DNA from: Porphyra umbilicalis
Lineage: Eukaryota > Rhodophyta > Bangiophyceae > Bangiales > Bangiaceae
Length of the DNA stretch: 64,000 nucleotides
Reading direction: 5' to 3'
NCBI GenBank assembly: GCA_002049455.2
Contig: KV919076.1
Location: forward strand, 24,152-88,151
In this document: positions 11,501 to 20,747 of the stretch, one piece after another
How the letters are laid out: the number at the start of each line of letters is the position of its first letter
Position numbering within the stretch: position 1 is the first letter of the stretch
Made by a program: the position numbers and the translations under genes
The notes under the pieces: generated by a model
The model's input: the letters and a program-made list of their open reading frames with translations, nothing else
Told to the model about the DNA's origin: nothing
The model's database searches: none

Positions 11501-12096
11501 CGATTGCCGCGCGCTGCTACCCGCGTATGTATGTGCTGAAGGAGCTCCCTGAAGCGGCGGGTCTGCCACTGCCCGGCTTTGACGCGACGGGCGTGACGGC
11601 CAATGGTTCGGTGCCGCCCGAGCCGGTGGCCATGCCGCCCACGACAGCGCTCTCGGCGGCGGCGCTGGCCGCTGATGGCGTGGTGCTTATTGAGAATGCC
11701 GAGCGGATGGTCCTTTGGTTGGGCAACTCGGCCAGCCGGGAGCTGGCCATGGACGCCATCTCGGACCTCGGCGGCGGCCGCCTGGTGGTCCGCGCCGACG
11801 CCGGGGTGGCCGCTGAGACGGAGCGGGCCAAGCGGCTGAGCGCCATTATCGCGCGTATCTTTGCCGCCCGCCCCGCCCTGACCTCCGTGCGGGTGGTCGT
11901 GCGGGGTCCTAAGCCGGGCGAAGGCGAGGAAGGCCAGCTGATGATTCCTATGCTTGTGGAGGACCGGTCACCTGGCAACGACTGGGACTACGTGCAGTTC
12001 CTCAAGCACGTCCACCGGGCGGTAATGGACAAGTTTGCGAGTGACGACCAAGCGCACGACCTGCAGGCGTGGGAGATGTTGAATCATGGGTACTAG
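8575..12096 (+). CDS. SEC24: SEC24, COPII coat cargo-binding subunit
   Basis: Intronless gene of 1173 residues. With SEC23 it forms the inner COPII coat on ER exit sites and binds cargo and SNARE signals. The first 380 or so residues are a Pro/Gln/Gly/Ala-rich disordered tail, normal for SEC24. The zinc finger follows, with Cys413, Cys416, Cys435 and Cys438 (CDRC and CNLC). Then come the von Willebrand-like trunk (RYVYAVDVSLGAVRSGL), beta and helical domains (QTAVLYTDVVGRRRIRVHTT, KYCTTAASSGQLILPESIKV), and a gelsolin-like end (ERMVLWLGNSASRELAMD). The ATG at 8575 (MQAGRYPNASPQ) was chosen because it opens the typical disordered tail; the frame is also open upstream from 8200. A Gly/Ser run near 11000 is a low-complexity insert in the beta region. 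Length fits the family. It is divergent from the m-AAA protease gene. Confidence 0.97.
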   Translation: MQAGRYPNASPQVQPGVPGAPPPRPGAPAGTYPGAGAPQPVSQPQQQPQQPQQPQQGYGGGPQSFSRAPPATGGALGPQQYGRPAPQAGPPQYGRPAAVPGPTQFGRPPPPGQQQQRPPPQQLQQQQPPQGTRPGAPPAAAGPAGQQFGRAAPMRPGAGSPQQQPSAQPPVSAAGGAPNGAAYPGAGAPPPGRPAMRPRYPAPAAPGGGAPPAMRPPPANAAAAPASAAPPMYAMPPRPGAGGAGVNGLAGQVGAMNLRQAPPAGTATASPNQQPAMAPPAYGPPQPGGGPPQGPPAGSPAPPPARLDPGGMPRPSALEAPCGAPRERFVYPIPSVSPTTAIPPLSNADFVAEDQGSCTVRYQRLTTGSIPAEPAVMTKSALPLGVVLMPFADAAMGEAAIPTVDLPNGPLRCDRCRAYANPGFRFTSAGAKYSCNLCGFTGDTPSEHYAAVDPATGFRADAATRPEFYRGSVDYIVTNDDYWTRKPAAPRYVYAVDVSLGAVRSGLASAALRSIKTILTSAALPGDTTAQTPEGAPYTGARVAIFTFSTALHFFDARTATVSTLIAPDIDEPFVPTGGHALFLTPTQGAAAVDAALAAHNLDRPNAADGVASDCAFGAAVAAVQAALGDTGGKAFVIAASLPSTGVGALERRGGGALGGGEERQAALLKEGSPEYSKLGLALAETGISVDVLIAPSTPYVDSATTLRLPRACGGRSHLLPSFTAARDGPALFRTLWAATVSVRAFDALLRVRTTSGLEAVGEFLGHFARPQRGEDVSAPVFDSQACLTLELVVESKLPSAEGAASGGGGGGMRSAFGGGGGGGGGPPANSSDVCVQTAVLYTDVVGRRRIRVHTTFAARAASVTDVFRLADVDAILSLMAKRAASAVLAGGTALSAARAALISKVARALFAYRKYCTTAASSGQLILPESIKVLPVYILGLIKCAAFRSTAATDAVSVDTRAHALSVLTWLPPSSIAARCYPRMYVLKELPEAAGLPLPGFDATGVTANGSVPPEPVAMPPTTALSAAALAADGVVLIENAERMVLWLGNSASRELAMDAISDLGGGRLVVRADAGVAAETERAKRLSAIIARIFAARPALTSVRVVVRGPKPGEGEEGQLMIPMLVEDRSPGNDWDYVQFLKHVHRAVMDKFASDDQAHDLQAWEMLNHGY

Positions 12097-12850
12097 CGGG
12101 GGTGCGATGGTCGTTAGGTGGTGTTGTGGCTTCCGGCAGCGTGCGATGTTGCATTCGTCGTGTCTTTATGTTTTTTTTCTGGTTTTCTCTGTCCCTTTAT
12201 TATGTTCAGTTGCTTCGCGTAGTGGCTACGTCCGTCCAGCCGGTTGTACTCGGTGGTTGCCGCACCGGTCAGTGGAGTGTACCTGCCAGCAGCGCTGCGT
12301 ATGTCAGCCTCTGCTCTGTTGGCTGCTCGATGGACGGCTCCAACGTGTACATTATCAGTTTTCGCTTCTCGCACCATCTTGCAGGTGTCTTTCTGTGCAG
12401 GTGTTCTCCTTGCTCTTCTGCTCCATGCTAAAGGCCTTCACCAGAGGTCGGCAGGGCCTGTTCTCAAGCCGCCCCAGCCAATATGGGGCCAACAGAGGTG
12501 GTTACCCCCGCGGAGCACCATTTTTTTCATGGTAGAGCCGTGGCGCTCATGTAGAGGCGGGTTGTGCCGGCGCCTTCGGTCCAGGAGGCCATGTGCGTGT
12601 GTCTCGTCTTACTCTGTACCGCTCTGTCACCGAGGTATACACACCCATGTGGATACGCAGCAAATGCAGCTACACGGTGACAAATGTACCTGATACAACG
12701 CGTGGGTTTGTCATAGGCGCGCTCTCCTCGACTGGTGCTCGAGTTGGAAAGAGGTCAAGAGCCAAGGTGAAAGAGAAAACAAAGAGAAAGAACATCAAAG
12801 TTTGATGTTTTCCATCGGCGGCAATCGACGAAGACTAAATAGTATATGTG
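12097..12850. other. SEC24 3' region and spacer
   Basis: Base composition drops and becomes T-rich directly after the SEC24 stop, as expected for a 3' UTR. No gene is recognised. A small palindrome (acatcaaa / tttgatgt) sits at about 12791-12806, 45 bases before the terminal repeat of the element that follows. Confidence 0.45.
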
Positions 12851-12889
12851 TATGGTGCTTTGCTGAGAAATGGAGCATGCACGTTTGCG
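12851..12889 (+). repeat. Left terminal inverted repeat of the 3.1-kb element
   Basis: Thirty-nine bases identical to the reverse complement of 15950-15988. Its inner end runs into a small hairpin (ACGTTTGC, 4-base loop, GCAAACGT; 12881-12900). Confidence 0.85.
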
Positions 12890-13427
12890 AGTGCAAACGT
12901 TTGCCGATGTGGACCGATGTCAGGATGTCCATCAGAGGACTATTCACGGTTTCCGGATGCTGTGTTAGGGAAATCGGCCTTCCGGACCTATTCCAGCCGC
13001 ATCTCACACAAAGATGTGTGAGACTCTGGAACGCCATCGGGAGGTCTTCCAGGATCTACGTCCATCCCTCACATACGTTGGCATAGGTCGTATTGTGGAG
13101 CAAATTACCAGATACTCAATACATTCAATTGATTAAAATTTCATTGCATTGCATCCCGGTCCGACGCAAGGCAGACGTGCGCCAACGGCCTGCACCGACG
13201 TCAAAACTGGCGGCGATAGCCTTGATGTCTCCAGAAAGTGGGGCACCAATACCCCGCCTGATTCCCTCCCCTACTACGACAGCTGCGACCCCCTCCGCCT
13301 CTTCATTCTATGTCCTCTGTGGTTGCTGCAGCATACGCTGTTGTCGCATATGGACGAACGCACATGGGCAAAGGGCTCCCCTCCCGGACCGGGCCCAACA
13401 GCCTGGACCCGCAGAGACGCGCTCCCT

Positions 13428-13566
13428 GTACAGCTGTTCTCTCAAAACTCCCGCACTTCAACTGTTGCCACAGAGTTCCAAAATTGGTCTCTACGACCCC
13501 GCGGAGGCCCATTTGGAACTCTTCCGCAACACTTGGAGTGCGGGATGTTTCAGAGAGCGGCTATAA
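13428..13566. repeat. 140-bp foldback (MITE-like) repeat, copy 1
   Basis: The two halves are imperfect inverted copies of about 58 bases: TACAGCTGTTCTCTCAAAAC pairs with the end near GAGAGCGGCTATA. The short centre reads CTCTACGACCCCGCGGAGG. A second copy, in opposite orientation, lies at 62773-62914 with the same size, arms and centre. This older-looking copy is nested inside the 3.1-kb element. Confidence 0.75.
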
Positions 13567-13926
13567 GAATGTGTGTCTTTCCTGTCGCAGATGATAGCCT
13601 CGGCGGAGGGCCCGACACCTCGTACGCGTGCTCCATCTGCCGACAGCGACCACGGTCAGGGCAGACGACGTTGCGGTCCCCAGAAACACTTCCAGCTTCA
13701 CCCCACTACTTTTTGTCACTCAAAAGAATCGAAACTCCCTTTCGGCCGTCATGAATGTGGCGGAATCTGGGATGGTCGCAGTAGCGGGCGCATCAGTCCC
13801 GTCCCTGCTGGGCGGAGAGTGGCGAGGCATGTGGGGCGGTGAGAGTTGGGCCGCAAGCAGGGTGACAGGCTGCCTTTCCTGAGGTCGCGTGTCAAATAAA
13901 ACTACGAAAGCGGGAGGGCGAGGTAC

Positions 13927-14385
13927 CTAACCGGTGGGGCAGCCGGGTCCAGGGCCAGTCCTGGGGGAGCTGCATCGAGAAGCAGTCTTGATCATGGTGA
14001 TGAATTGTGCGGAGGCCATGGCCCCTGCGCGGCGCGCACTACCCGCAATCATTGCGATGATCGCAGGTGCACATCCCGCCCGAGCATTTCTGGCGCGCTC
14101 GCCTACGCCGAGTCGAGCACCCACTGGATGACCCCCCCTGGTGCCAATGGCTATTGGCACGTGGCTCTTGGCCACCACCTGGATTTCGTACTCGGCGCCC
14201 ACGCGCCCCGGTATGCCGGGTTCCCCCGCCCCTCGCCACTCAAACAGCGTCAGGATGCCCGGCCCCCCCCGCGCAGCCCCCCCCAGCGCAGCCCCCATTG
14301 CCGCGCAGCGCTTGCCCAAGAGCCGCACTTTTTTGCTGGCTAGTACAGCAGCCTCAGCTAAATCGCCAGTCAGAACCGGCACCAT
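13927..14385 (-). CDS. Unidentified 152-residue frame in a GC-rich island inside the transposon
   Basis: ATG at 14385, TAG at 13927. I do not recognise the product. The translation has mixed composition with plausible helices (VLTGDLAEAAVLASKKVRLL; APAIIAMIAGSARRAG) and a strand-like stretch (EYEIQVVAKSHVPIAIG). Local GC is well above that of the surrounding element, so this may be a captured piece of a host gene. No splice sites or signal peptide stand out. It could equally be a chance open frame in GC-rich DNA. Confidence 0.3.
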   Translation of the reverse strand: MVPVLTGDLAEAAVLASKKVRLLGKRCAAMGAALGGAARGGPGILTLFEWRGAGEPGIPGRVGAEYEIQVVAKSHVPIAIGTRGGHPVGARLGVGERARNARAGCAPAIIAMIAGSARRAGAMASAQFITMIKTASRCSSPRTGPGPGCPTG

Positions 14386-15040
14386 CCAGGCTGCTCCATC
14401 GCCACTGGCCCTGTCGGACCTGGCATATGGTATGCACTAGGCCGACGGCCGCAGGAGCACGAAACAAGTGTACTCCTCCACCTATCTCGTGTGCTAGTAG
14501 AAGCTCACATGCCATGACGTTTTCTTGGAATGAGCATGTACAATATGATCGGTTTTGTGTGGATTGACAAGGTGAGCATGTGCAGCAACGGACAGCCGCG
14601 GCAGACATGCAAGTGGGAAAAGAGGGGTGGACGGGGCACAGCGAGCCCAGCAATTCTCGTTGCGAGAGACTGGGTGGCACGTGTAAACCAAACAGAGGTA
14701 GCTTCGTCGGCAGACGGCCGTACTGAAGTGAGTGAGAAGAACAAGCGCGGCACGGCGAGCCGACCAGGCGTAGTCCCCCATCGTATTTATGCGGCAGGCG
14801 AGCTAAAGTCCAGGATGATACTTTGCTCTTGGGAACGGATTTGTACGGATTTAGATTCTCACATAAGCAACCCCCTTCCAGTGCCTGGAAACGGGGTTTC
14901 ACACAAACGCCCACACACACACAAATCGAGGGAAACTGTGAATCGTCCTCAGATCGTCTCTCACCTGGCTTCAGGGGACCGATAGCGTCCCAAGTGCAAT
15001 TGCTCCTGGCATGAACGGCGAAAGCCACACTGGCACATGG

Positions 15041-15216
15041 TATTGCTGTCTTCCCAATTTTGGCCGATCCCGTCGATGCCAAGAGGGGTGATCAACAGTG
15101 TGAAACAGCGTCTCAGCCATCCACCCAGCCGGATAAAGTCGATTAACCAATGGGCAGTTGACCCAGCCCCCTTCTTGACTTTGACCACATCGGCCCAAAT
15201 TGGGAAGACAGCAATA
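15041..15216. repeat. 176-bp inverted repeat with 28-bp arms
   Basis: Arms at 15041-15067 and 15189-15216 share TATTGCTGTCTTCCCAATTT, then differ at one base before GGCCGAT. They enclose about 120 bases that include two gtc/gat-rich stretches. The size and shape suit a small foldback or MITE nested in the larger element. No flanking duplication is obvious. Confidence 0.6.
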
Positions 15217-15949
15217 AGACAGGGGACTGAAGGCTCTTCATGCAGCCAATGACTTCTCATGATTCAATGTCAAGAACACTGCCCAAACCCTGTCAGATTG
15301 CCGGTTCAATGAATGTGACCACGTGCCCATTGGCTGCGTCAGGCGGCCTATTTTCACAGTATTTGAGCCGGGTCTCTACAGTCCACAAGACAGAGACTGC
15401 GCACCTGTGCCATCTGGTGGTGGGCTGGATCCAGTCACTGCTGTACCCTTCATCGATGATGATTGGTCAAAGGAATGTCAGTGACACGTCTCGATGTCAA
15501 TGAACATAGGCGATCTACTGGGCACGGGGCTCACGTGTTCGGAGGGCCAATGAACGGACCGAACGGACAGAAAAGAATTGCAAGAACTCCTCAAACGACA
15601 TGCATGTTCGGAGGCCGATTCAGCCTCTGCGAGCAAACATGAGGGGCCAGTTAGGGGGGACGCTCCTGACGCCACCGCTGTGGCCGGTGGCTTAAGAAGT
15701 CTTGTCCTGATTAGGCTGTCAGCGTGCATGTTCTGGCATCGTTTCACAAAGACCACCGCGGGTGTCAGCAGGTACTTGCCACCGGGTCACTCAGAGTGCG
15801 GTTTTCCAGCTACTGTCAGCCTTTGTCGGCCCAAGGGCCCGGCGAACCTGGTCGGGATGCTTGACATGTCACACATCACCGGGTGATATAATGGATCTCC
15901 CTGCAGCACGGGTCAATGCTCGCAGTGGTCGGGTGTGCATGTTTGTTTG

Positions 15950-15988
15950 CGCAAACGTGCATGCTCCATTTCTCAGCAAAGCACCATA
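15950..15988 (-). repeat. Right terminal inverted repeat of the 3.1-kb element
   Basis: Reverse complement of 12851-12889 with no mismatch. Inside this boundary the two arms diverge at once, which marks the inner edge of the repeat. Confidence 0.85.
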
Positions 15989-16583
15989 TATATATGTACA
16001 GTACTGGCTTTAATTAATGTAAGTGGTTGAATTGGAGGGAAAGCTACTGCCACCGCTTTGCTTGTGCGCGCATGCGGCACCACCACTTCGTCGCTCTCGC
16101 GCGATGTCTTGGCGCCACATCTACCGAGCAAGCCACCTGTCTGCCCAAACAGGCAACAGTGGGGTTCCTCAACGCCAAGGTCCCCTTCGCAGCTGTCATT
16201 GCCGGCGTCCGGGAATCACCCGTACCCAAATTCCATCTCTGTGCCGTTGACCGTGGTGGTGGGCTCGATGTTGGGTCACGCCCGTGCCCGTGCGGCGCCG
16301 AGACTACGAATATGAGCGGTTCCTTGCCACAGGCGCTGCTCATGTCCGCCATGGGAGGGTCTTGCGTGGCGAGTGCGTGGCCTGGCTCGTGTCGTGGCCA
16401 CCAGCCCCCACGGGCCGCGCACAAGAGGGTTGGGGCATGCTGCTGTCTTCCAAACGCTTGCCCGCTCATCACCGCCGCGGCCGCCGCCCACCCGTACATC
16501 GAAGAGGCGACCACGCCAGTCCGCCGGCGGCTATCCCCACTCTTGCACGCCATCCTCGTTCCTTCCGCGCCTACCGCCGCATA
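15989..16583. other. Upstream region of the secreted Cys-rich protein gene
   Basis: This stretch runs from the transposon end to the start codon at 16584. GC content rises steadily toward the gene. Open frames here lack family motifs. Promoter elements are not identifiable by eye. Confidence 0.4.
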
Positions 16584-17829
16584 ATGAAGCTTTGTACGCT
16601 GGCCGTCCTGGCCATGGCCCTCGCTGCCATGGCGCCCGTCAGTGGCACCTCAATCAACTCTGGGGACTCCCCCGACCTTTCCCTCACTATGCAGCGGCGG
16701 CTGTCTGCTCTCCTCGACAACCGGACGGGCACCCTCATGGCCGGTGGCAGCCGCTTCCACACCGCCATCGGCACCGCCCGTGCCGCCGCCAACGACTTGA
16801 CGACGCCTGACGCGGAGCGACAGGACGCCATTGCCGTCTGTGTCGAAGCCCGCTTGCTGGTGCGACGGCTGGAGATGGGCGGCCGGTGCCACCGCTTTTA
16901 TCATGCGCCCTTATCGACGTGGTCGCTGTGCTGCTCCCTCAGAGGCGCGATGCTCAACCGCACCGTCGCCGGTGCGTCGGGGTCAGACGCAGATGCAGGG
17001 GCGGGCGTGGCCTCCCGCCTGTGCCTCCCACTGTCTTCGGTGAAGATCGCGGCGCCCAGTGAGCCGCCCGTGCACGGCAAACACTACATCCGCCTCAGTG
17101 CGGACCTGCCGCTGCGGCCGCGGGACCCAACCGGGGCGGTGGTGGTGGACAAGACGGACCCCAAGGCGGCCGAACTCCGCGGGTGGGGGTGGGTGGCGAT
17201 CGCGGGCGCGGCCGCGACGACGGCACCGCTGCAGCCTCGGCGGCTGGCCGTTGCGGCGCGCCCGGCCATGCTAGACGACCGCCGGATGCCGCGCCCGGCA
17301 CTGGCGGTCACGCGCACCGAAGAGTCCCAGATGGTTCTGCCCGTTGGAGGTAAGTTCCGCGTCGTCTTGACCACTGGGTTGCCGTGCTGCCTGGCTCTCG
17401 GGGGGCCCTGCACCACAACTGCGTTGCGGGAGGGGTAAAGGCAGGGTGCGCGTCGGACTGCCTCGCCCGCTGGACACGACCGCCGCACTGGTCTTTCGGG
17501 TACTCAACGGCCGGCGCCGGCGAATTGAAGGACCGACGGCGCAGTAGCGTTCATCACGGTCTTTTACTGACTTTGCAATCTCTTACCCCCATGTTCCGGC
17601 CCGCCGCGCATTGTGTTGCCTGCCTGTTTGCCGCCCCACTCCCACCACTCGACTGGCCCAACGCGCCACAGAGATGTTTGAGGACCAGTATCTGGCGCTA
17701 GACGTGGGGTCTCCCTACGAGTCCTACGACTGCGCGGCGCAGCTCGATTCCGAGGACATCTGCGTGTACTTCTGCTGCAACTCGGCGTGGGTGGCGACGG
17801 CGATGTGTTCCGACATGTCCTGCTTCTAG
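16584..17829 (+). CDS. Secreted cysteine-rich protein of unknown function, two exons
   Basis: Exon 1 is 16584-17349 and exon 2 is 17672-17829, giving 307 residues. The intron (322 bp) has a consensus donor GTAAGT after GGAG and acceptor CCACAG; phase 1 joins cleanly. The N-terminus is a textbook signal peptide (MKLCTLAVLAMALAAMAPVSG). The middle has CHRFYHAPLSTWSLCCSLRG; the last 50 residues hold most of the other Cys (DICVYFCCNSAW, AMCSDMSCF). Putative N-glycosylation sites include NRTG and NRTV. The paired-Cys pattern suggests disulfides in an extracellular or cell-wall protein. I do not recognise the family and give no function. The next gene is on the same strand, about 900 bp downstream. 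Confidence 0.65.
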
Positions 17830-18743
17830 GTAGCGCCGCGGCGGTGATGGTGGCCATCGTGGGTGGTCTTGGGGGCCACGGCGGGCGGCGACGGTGGCCG
17901 TAGTACGGCTGACCGCGGCTAGGGGGTGGAAGGTCCGCTTGCGCGCCGCTTGTGAGGGCTGCGCGACGTTGTATATGTTCTAGGTATCGCCAGTGGGGAC
18001 TGGCGGTGGGGCTTTGTGTGGTGGGTGGGAGCGTGCGGCGCAGTGCTACCAGCGTCCTGGCCAGGCCGCCGGTGGCTTGTTTATAAACTGGCTTGGTCTA
18101 TTCCACTCTCCTTCTCACTCGGGCATTTTCAATGATGATTGTTGTAGTGGTGGTGGTGGAAGGCGCAAGGTGGTGCAGCCTTCATTGCTGCGGAGCCACT
18201 GGCCCAGCAGCCAGCGACGTGGGGTGTGGCCGCCGTGGTTCCTCTTCACTCGTTTGTTATTAATTAAAAAATACTGAGCTGTTGTGTCTAATTTAAAGAG
18301 GCACACCTGAGTTCGTGTAGGGTGCTCGACATGACATGTCGTAAGCGGCGGGAGAGACCGAGATGGATCAAGACATTGTCTTGATCAAGACATTGTCTTG
18401 ATCCATCTCGGTCTCTCCCGCCGCTTACGACTTTCGCCTCCTTGTGCCGTCCACCTCCAGGTGCGTTGCGTTCGCAGTGACGTCGCCTGCCGTTCACGCG
18501 ACTAGTCCCTTTCTCCTGCCTGTGCCGTTGCATGGCTCGCCAACTTCCGTACGGCTGTGACGCTGCTCACCCGCCCGATCACTGGGAGCGTGGTTCCTGC
18601 TTCTTGCACGGCGGGCTCTGTTGCCTGTTTTGTCCTTGTTGCGCGTGCTCTCGTCCCAATACCCCCCCACCCTCACACTGAGAGAGACACTTCTCTCTCC
18701 TCTCTGTGTGCAGTTTTACTCATCTGTCGGATGACGATTCGAC
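17830..18743. other. Spacer with T-rich 3' region and a large palindrome
   Basis: The first half is T-rich and includes a taattaaaaaata stretch near 18260, suitable for a 3' end. A 94-nt palindrome follows at 18338-18431 (listed separately). From 18650 on the sequence is pyrimidine-rich, leading to the peptidase ATG at 18744. Confidence 0.45.
18338..18431. repeat. 94-nt near-perfect palindrome
   Basis: Two 47-base arms meet with no spacer at TTGA|TCAA; only one base pair is mismatched. Arms start GTCGTAAGCGGCGGGAGAGA. The centre is also a tandem copy of gatcaagacattgtctt. It lies about 310 bases upstream of the peptidase start codon. It could extrude as a cruciform, or fold as a hairpin if transcribed. 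Confidence 0.92.
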
Positions 18744-19895
18744 ATGGAGCTGCTCGCGTCGTTCGACACCTGCCCGTTGCCCGTATACTTCCCGCCCGAG
18801 GATGGCGTCCGGCCTCTCTTGTCGGTGCCAGGCGGCTATCGTCTGCTTCCTCCGCTATCCCCTCGATTGCTCCGTTGGCAGTATCGCTCTCCCTCACCCA
18901 CACATCCTGGTTTTGTCTGCCAGAGCAGGGCATGACGCACCCCGAGTACCTCTGCGCCGGCACGGCTTTCCTCACCCCCCTCCCGCCACCGCGGCCGCCC
19001 AAGGCGGCAGCTGACTCGGGCAATGGTCGCGGCCGCCCACCGTCGGCGGTACCATCCCCCCCCCCCTCGGCCATGACGGTCCCCCCCCCCGGGTGGTGGC
19101 GGTCGCGGCCGCTCACGTGGCGGCGCCGCACCGCTTCCGCGGCTACTACCCGCAGCCGTGGATGGAGTACCTCTCCGACGGGGCGGTCACACACACGCTG
19201 GCGGCCTTCCCGGCGGGCCGTGGCGGTGGCGTGGCCGGCGCGGCGTACCGCCGGTCCACCCACGCGGCCGCCCTCGCGGCGGGCGCCGTGCGCGTCGAGG
19301 CGGCGGCCGCCTTTCGGCATGTGTCCCTCGACGTGGCCGCGTTTCTGCTCGACGGGGACCAAGTCGCGGCGCTGTGCCGCCGTGTCGCGGTGCTGCCGCT
19401 CGGCGTTGCGGCGGTGGGGGACCGCGTCGTCGTTGCCGGGGGGGGATGCGGCCGCCCGGGGAGGCACACGAGGAGCCGGGCGTCGCGGGGGGGGGGGGGG
19501 GGGAGGGGGGTGCCCGTGGCGAGAAGGTTGGCGACGACGCCATCCCGGCCCAACTGCCCCGTGCGGTGGAGGGGGCTGTGTCGCGCATGGAAGCGGGGCG
19601 GTCCCTCGTGCACACCGCCTCGGGGGTGACCGTCTTGGGCATGTGTGGCGGGCCGGTGCTAGCGGCTCGGGGGGGTGGGGGCACCGCGACGGCGAGCCGC
19701 AGCGGCGGGGATGGCGGCGGAGGCGGCTGGCCGCCGGCGTGCGTGGGCCTCCTCGAGGCGTTGGTTCCCGCCGGTGGAGGCACCTGGCAGGGGCACTCGG
19801 TGGTCGTTCCAGCCGTTGAGATTGCTGCGTTTCTCGAGGATGTGGCCACAGAGGTGGCGCGGGCTGAGGAGGGGGCAGGGGGAAAGAGCGGCTGA
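18744..19895 (+). CDS. PA-clan (trypsin-like) peptidase domain protein, frame breaks at C/G runs
   Basis: Proposed exon 1 is 18744-18824 (MELLASFDTCPLPVYFPP). A 104-bp intron (18825-18928, GT-AG, phase 0) leads to GMTHPEYLCAGTAFLTP. The body then reads in two further frames. The breaks sit at C runs 19056-19066 and 19081-19090 and at G runs 19438-19445 and 19487-19503. Motifs fit a chymotrypsin-fold enzyme: a GTAFLTP strand, a His in VAAAHVAAPHRF, an acidic residue in SLDVAAFLLDGD, and a nucleophile loop LGMCGGPVL followed by CVGLLEALVP and HSVVVPAVEIAAFLEDV. The usual GxSGGP serine is a Cys here. The frames agree on one coherent protein, so I read it as one real gene with homopolymer indels. 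Peptidase activity and targeting are unproven; exon 1 is the least certain part. Confidence 0.6.
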
Positions 19896-20678
19896 CGTGC
19901 GTCGCATGTCACTGGCCGTGGCGTTTGGTCATCAATGCGGCGCCCAACTCACTGGGCTTCTCTTTTCTAGCTGCGCGGTTCGTAGTTACGTAGCTCTGAG
20001 GGCCGCACCACGTGCCACCACCAGCACACTCTTCCTTGCACAGAGACACCCGAATCAGCAGTTCCAAACCACGCGTGTAACCGTTCCGAGCGGCCTCGTT
20101 GGGGAACAGGACCAGTCCGCGCACACTCGGCCAAGCAGCACTGCCACTCCCCACCGGTGACACTTGAAAACAAAGCCACTCGGATGCCAGTAGCGCGCGC
20201 GCACCAGCCATGTCCCCGCCATGGCCATCGGCAGCCAGTGGCACTGTAGCCACCCACCCCAGCACCGGCACCGTCCATCACTGTGTACCGTGATGGACGG
20301 TGCCGATGCCTGCTACTGTATTGTCGTTCCGCCAAAAAGTGGAGAGTCCAGGCCTGTCAAAGAGGCGCTTTTGTGCGTTTGATTGGCCCAAACGTCGATC
20401 CGCCTGTCTGGGACTGTCCAGCTTTTGGCGCAACGACCATACCGGTACAGTGCAGTACGGCCCCGAAGAACGCCTGGGGTAGGCCAGAAACGTAGCACCC
20501 TTTCCAGGCCGTCAACGTAGCACTCTCACTGGAACCAGCAGTTTGGATTCGTGATTAGACAACCGCGACTTCCTGGCGGCGGCATGAATGTATTTTCAAA
20601 AAATGGATGGAAAACCCCAAGAAATACGCATTGTATAATCTCGAAGCACACACGCACGTGCCGTTCTCTCTCACTCTC
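19896..20678. other. Spacer with small palindrome
   Basis: No gene recognised. A 15-bp-arm hairpin lies at 20267-20304. The 3' part becomes less GC-rich toward the 69-bp repeat at 20679. Confidence 0.45.
20267..20304. repeat. Hairpin with 15-bp perfect arms
   Basis: GGCACCGTCCATCAC (20267-20281) pairs perfectly with 20290-20304 across an 8-base loop. There is no T run after it on either strand. Confidence 0.8.
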
Positions 20679-20747
20679 TGTGAAAAGCAGAAGAAGGTTG
20701 CCCCGCCGGAGATCGGCGAGGGACCGGTCGCCGGTGGCGGTTTTATC
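20679..20747 (+). repeat. 69-bp dispersed repeat, copy 1 (flanks copia element)
   Basis: Matches 27484-27552 in the same orientation with 4 differences in 69 bases. The core GAAGAAGGTTGCCCCGCCGG is followed by a CGGCG stem and ends GGCGGTTTTATC. Similarity stops abruptly at both sides. The two copies bracket the copia coding region like direct repeats, but they are far shorter than typical LTRs. Confidence 0.85.

Larger units (their letters stand above)
12851..15988. mobile_element. 3.1-kb DNA transposon-like element with 39-bp perfect terminal inverted repeats
   Basis: Bases 12851-12889 and 15950-15988 are perfect inverted copies over 39 bp; the outer end begins TATGGTGCTTTGCTGAG and the repeat runs on to an ACGTTTGC block. 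Flanks are AT-rich (agtatatgtg on the left, tatatatgtac on the right). They resemble each other but give no exact target duplication, so the true ends could differ by a few bases. The interior is clearly less GC-rich than the host genes and holds no transposase I recognise. It carries a 140-bp foldback repeat (13428-13566), a GC-rich island with an unknown frame (13927-14385) and a 176-bp inverted repeat (15041-15216). Best reading: a non-autonomous element. The superfamily is not assignable from what I see. Confidence 0.75.

Noticed and set aside
12841..15999. An 8-10 bp target duplication for the 3.1-kb element
   Set aside because: Flanks tatatgtg and tatatatg are similar but not identical, and both are simple TA-rich sequence.
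20679..20747. A self-cleaving ribozyme (HDV- or twister-like) in the 69-bp repeat
   Set aside because: The reverse strand contains gggcaac and gataaaa strings that recall parts of such ribozymes, but the required stems and order do not come together. A covariance search would be decisive.
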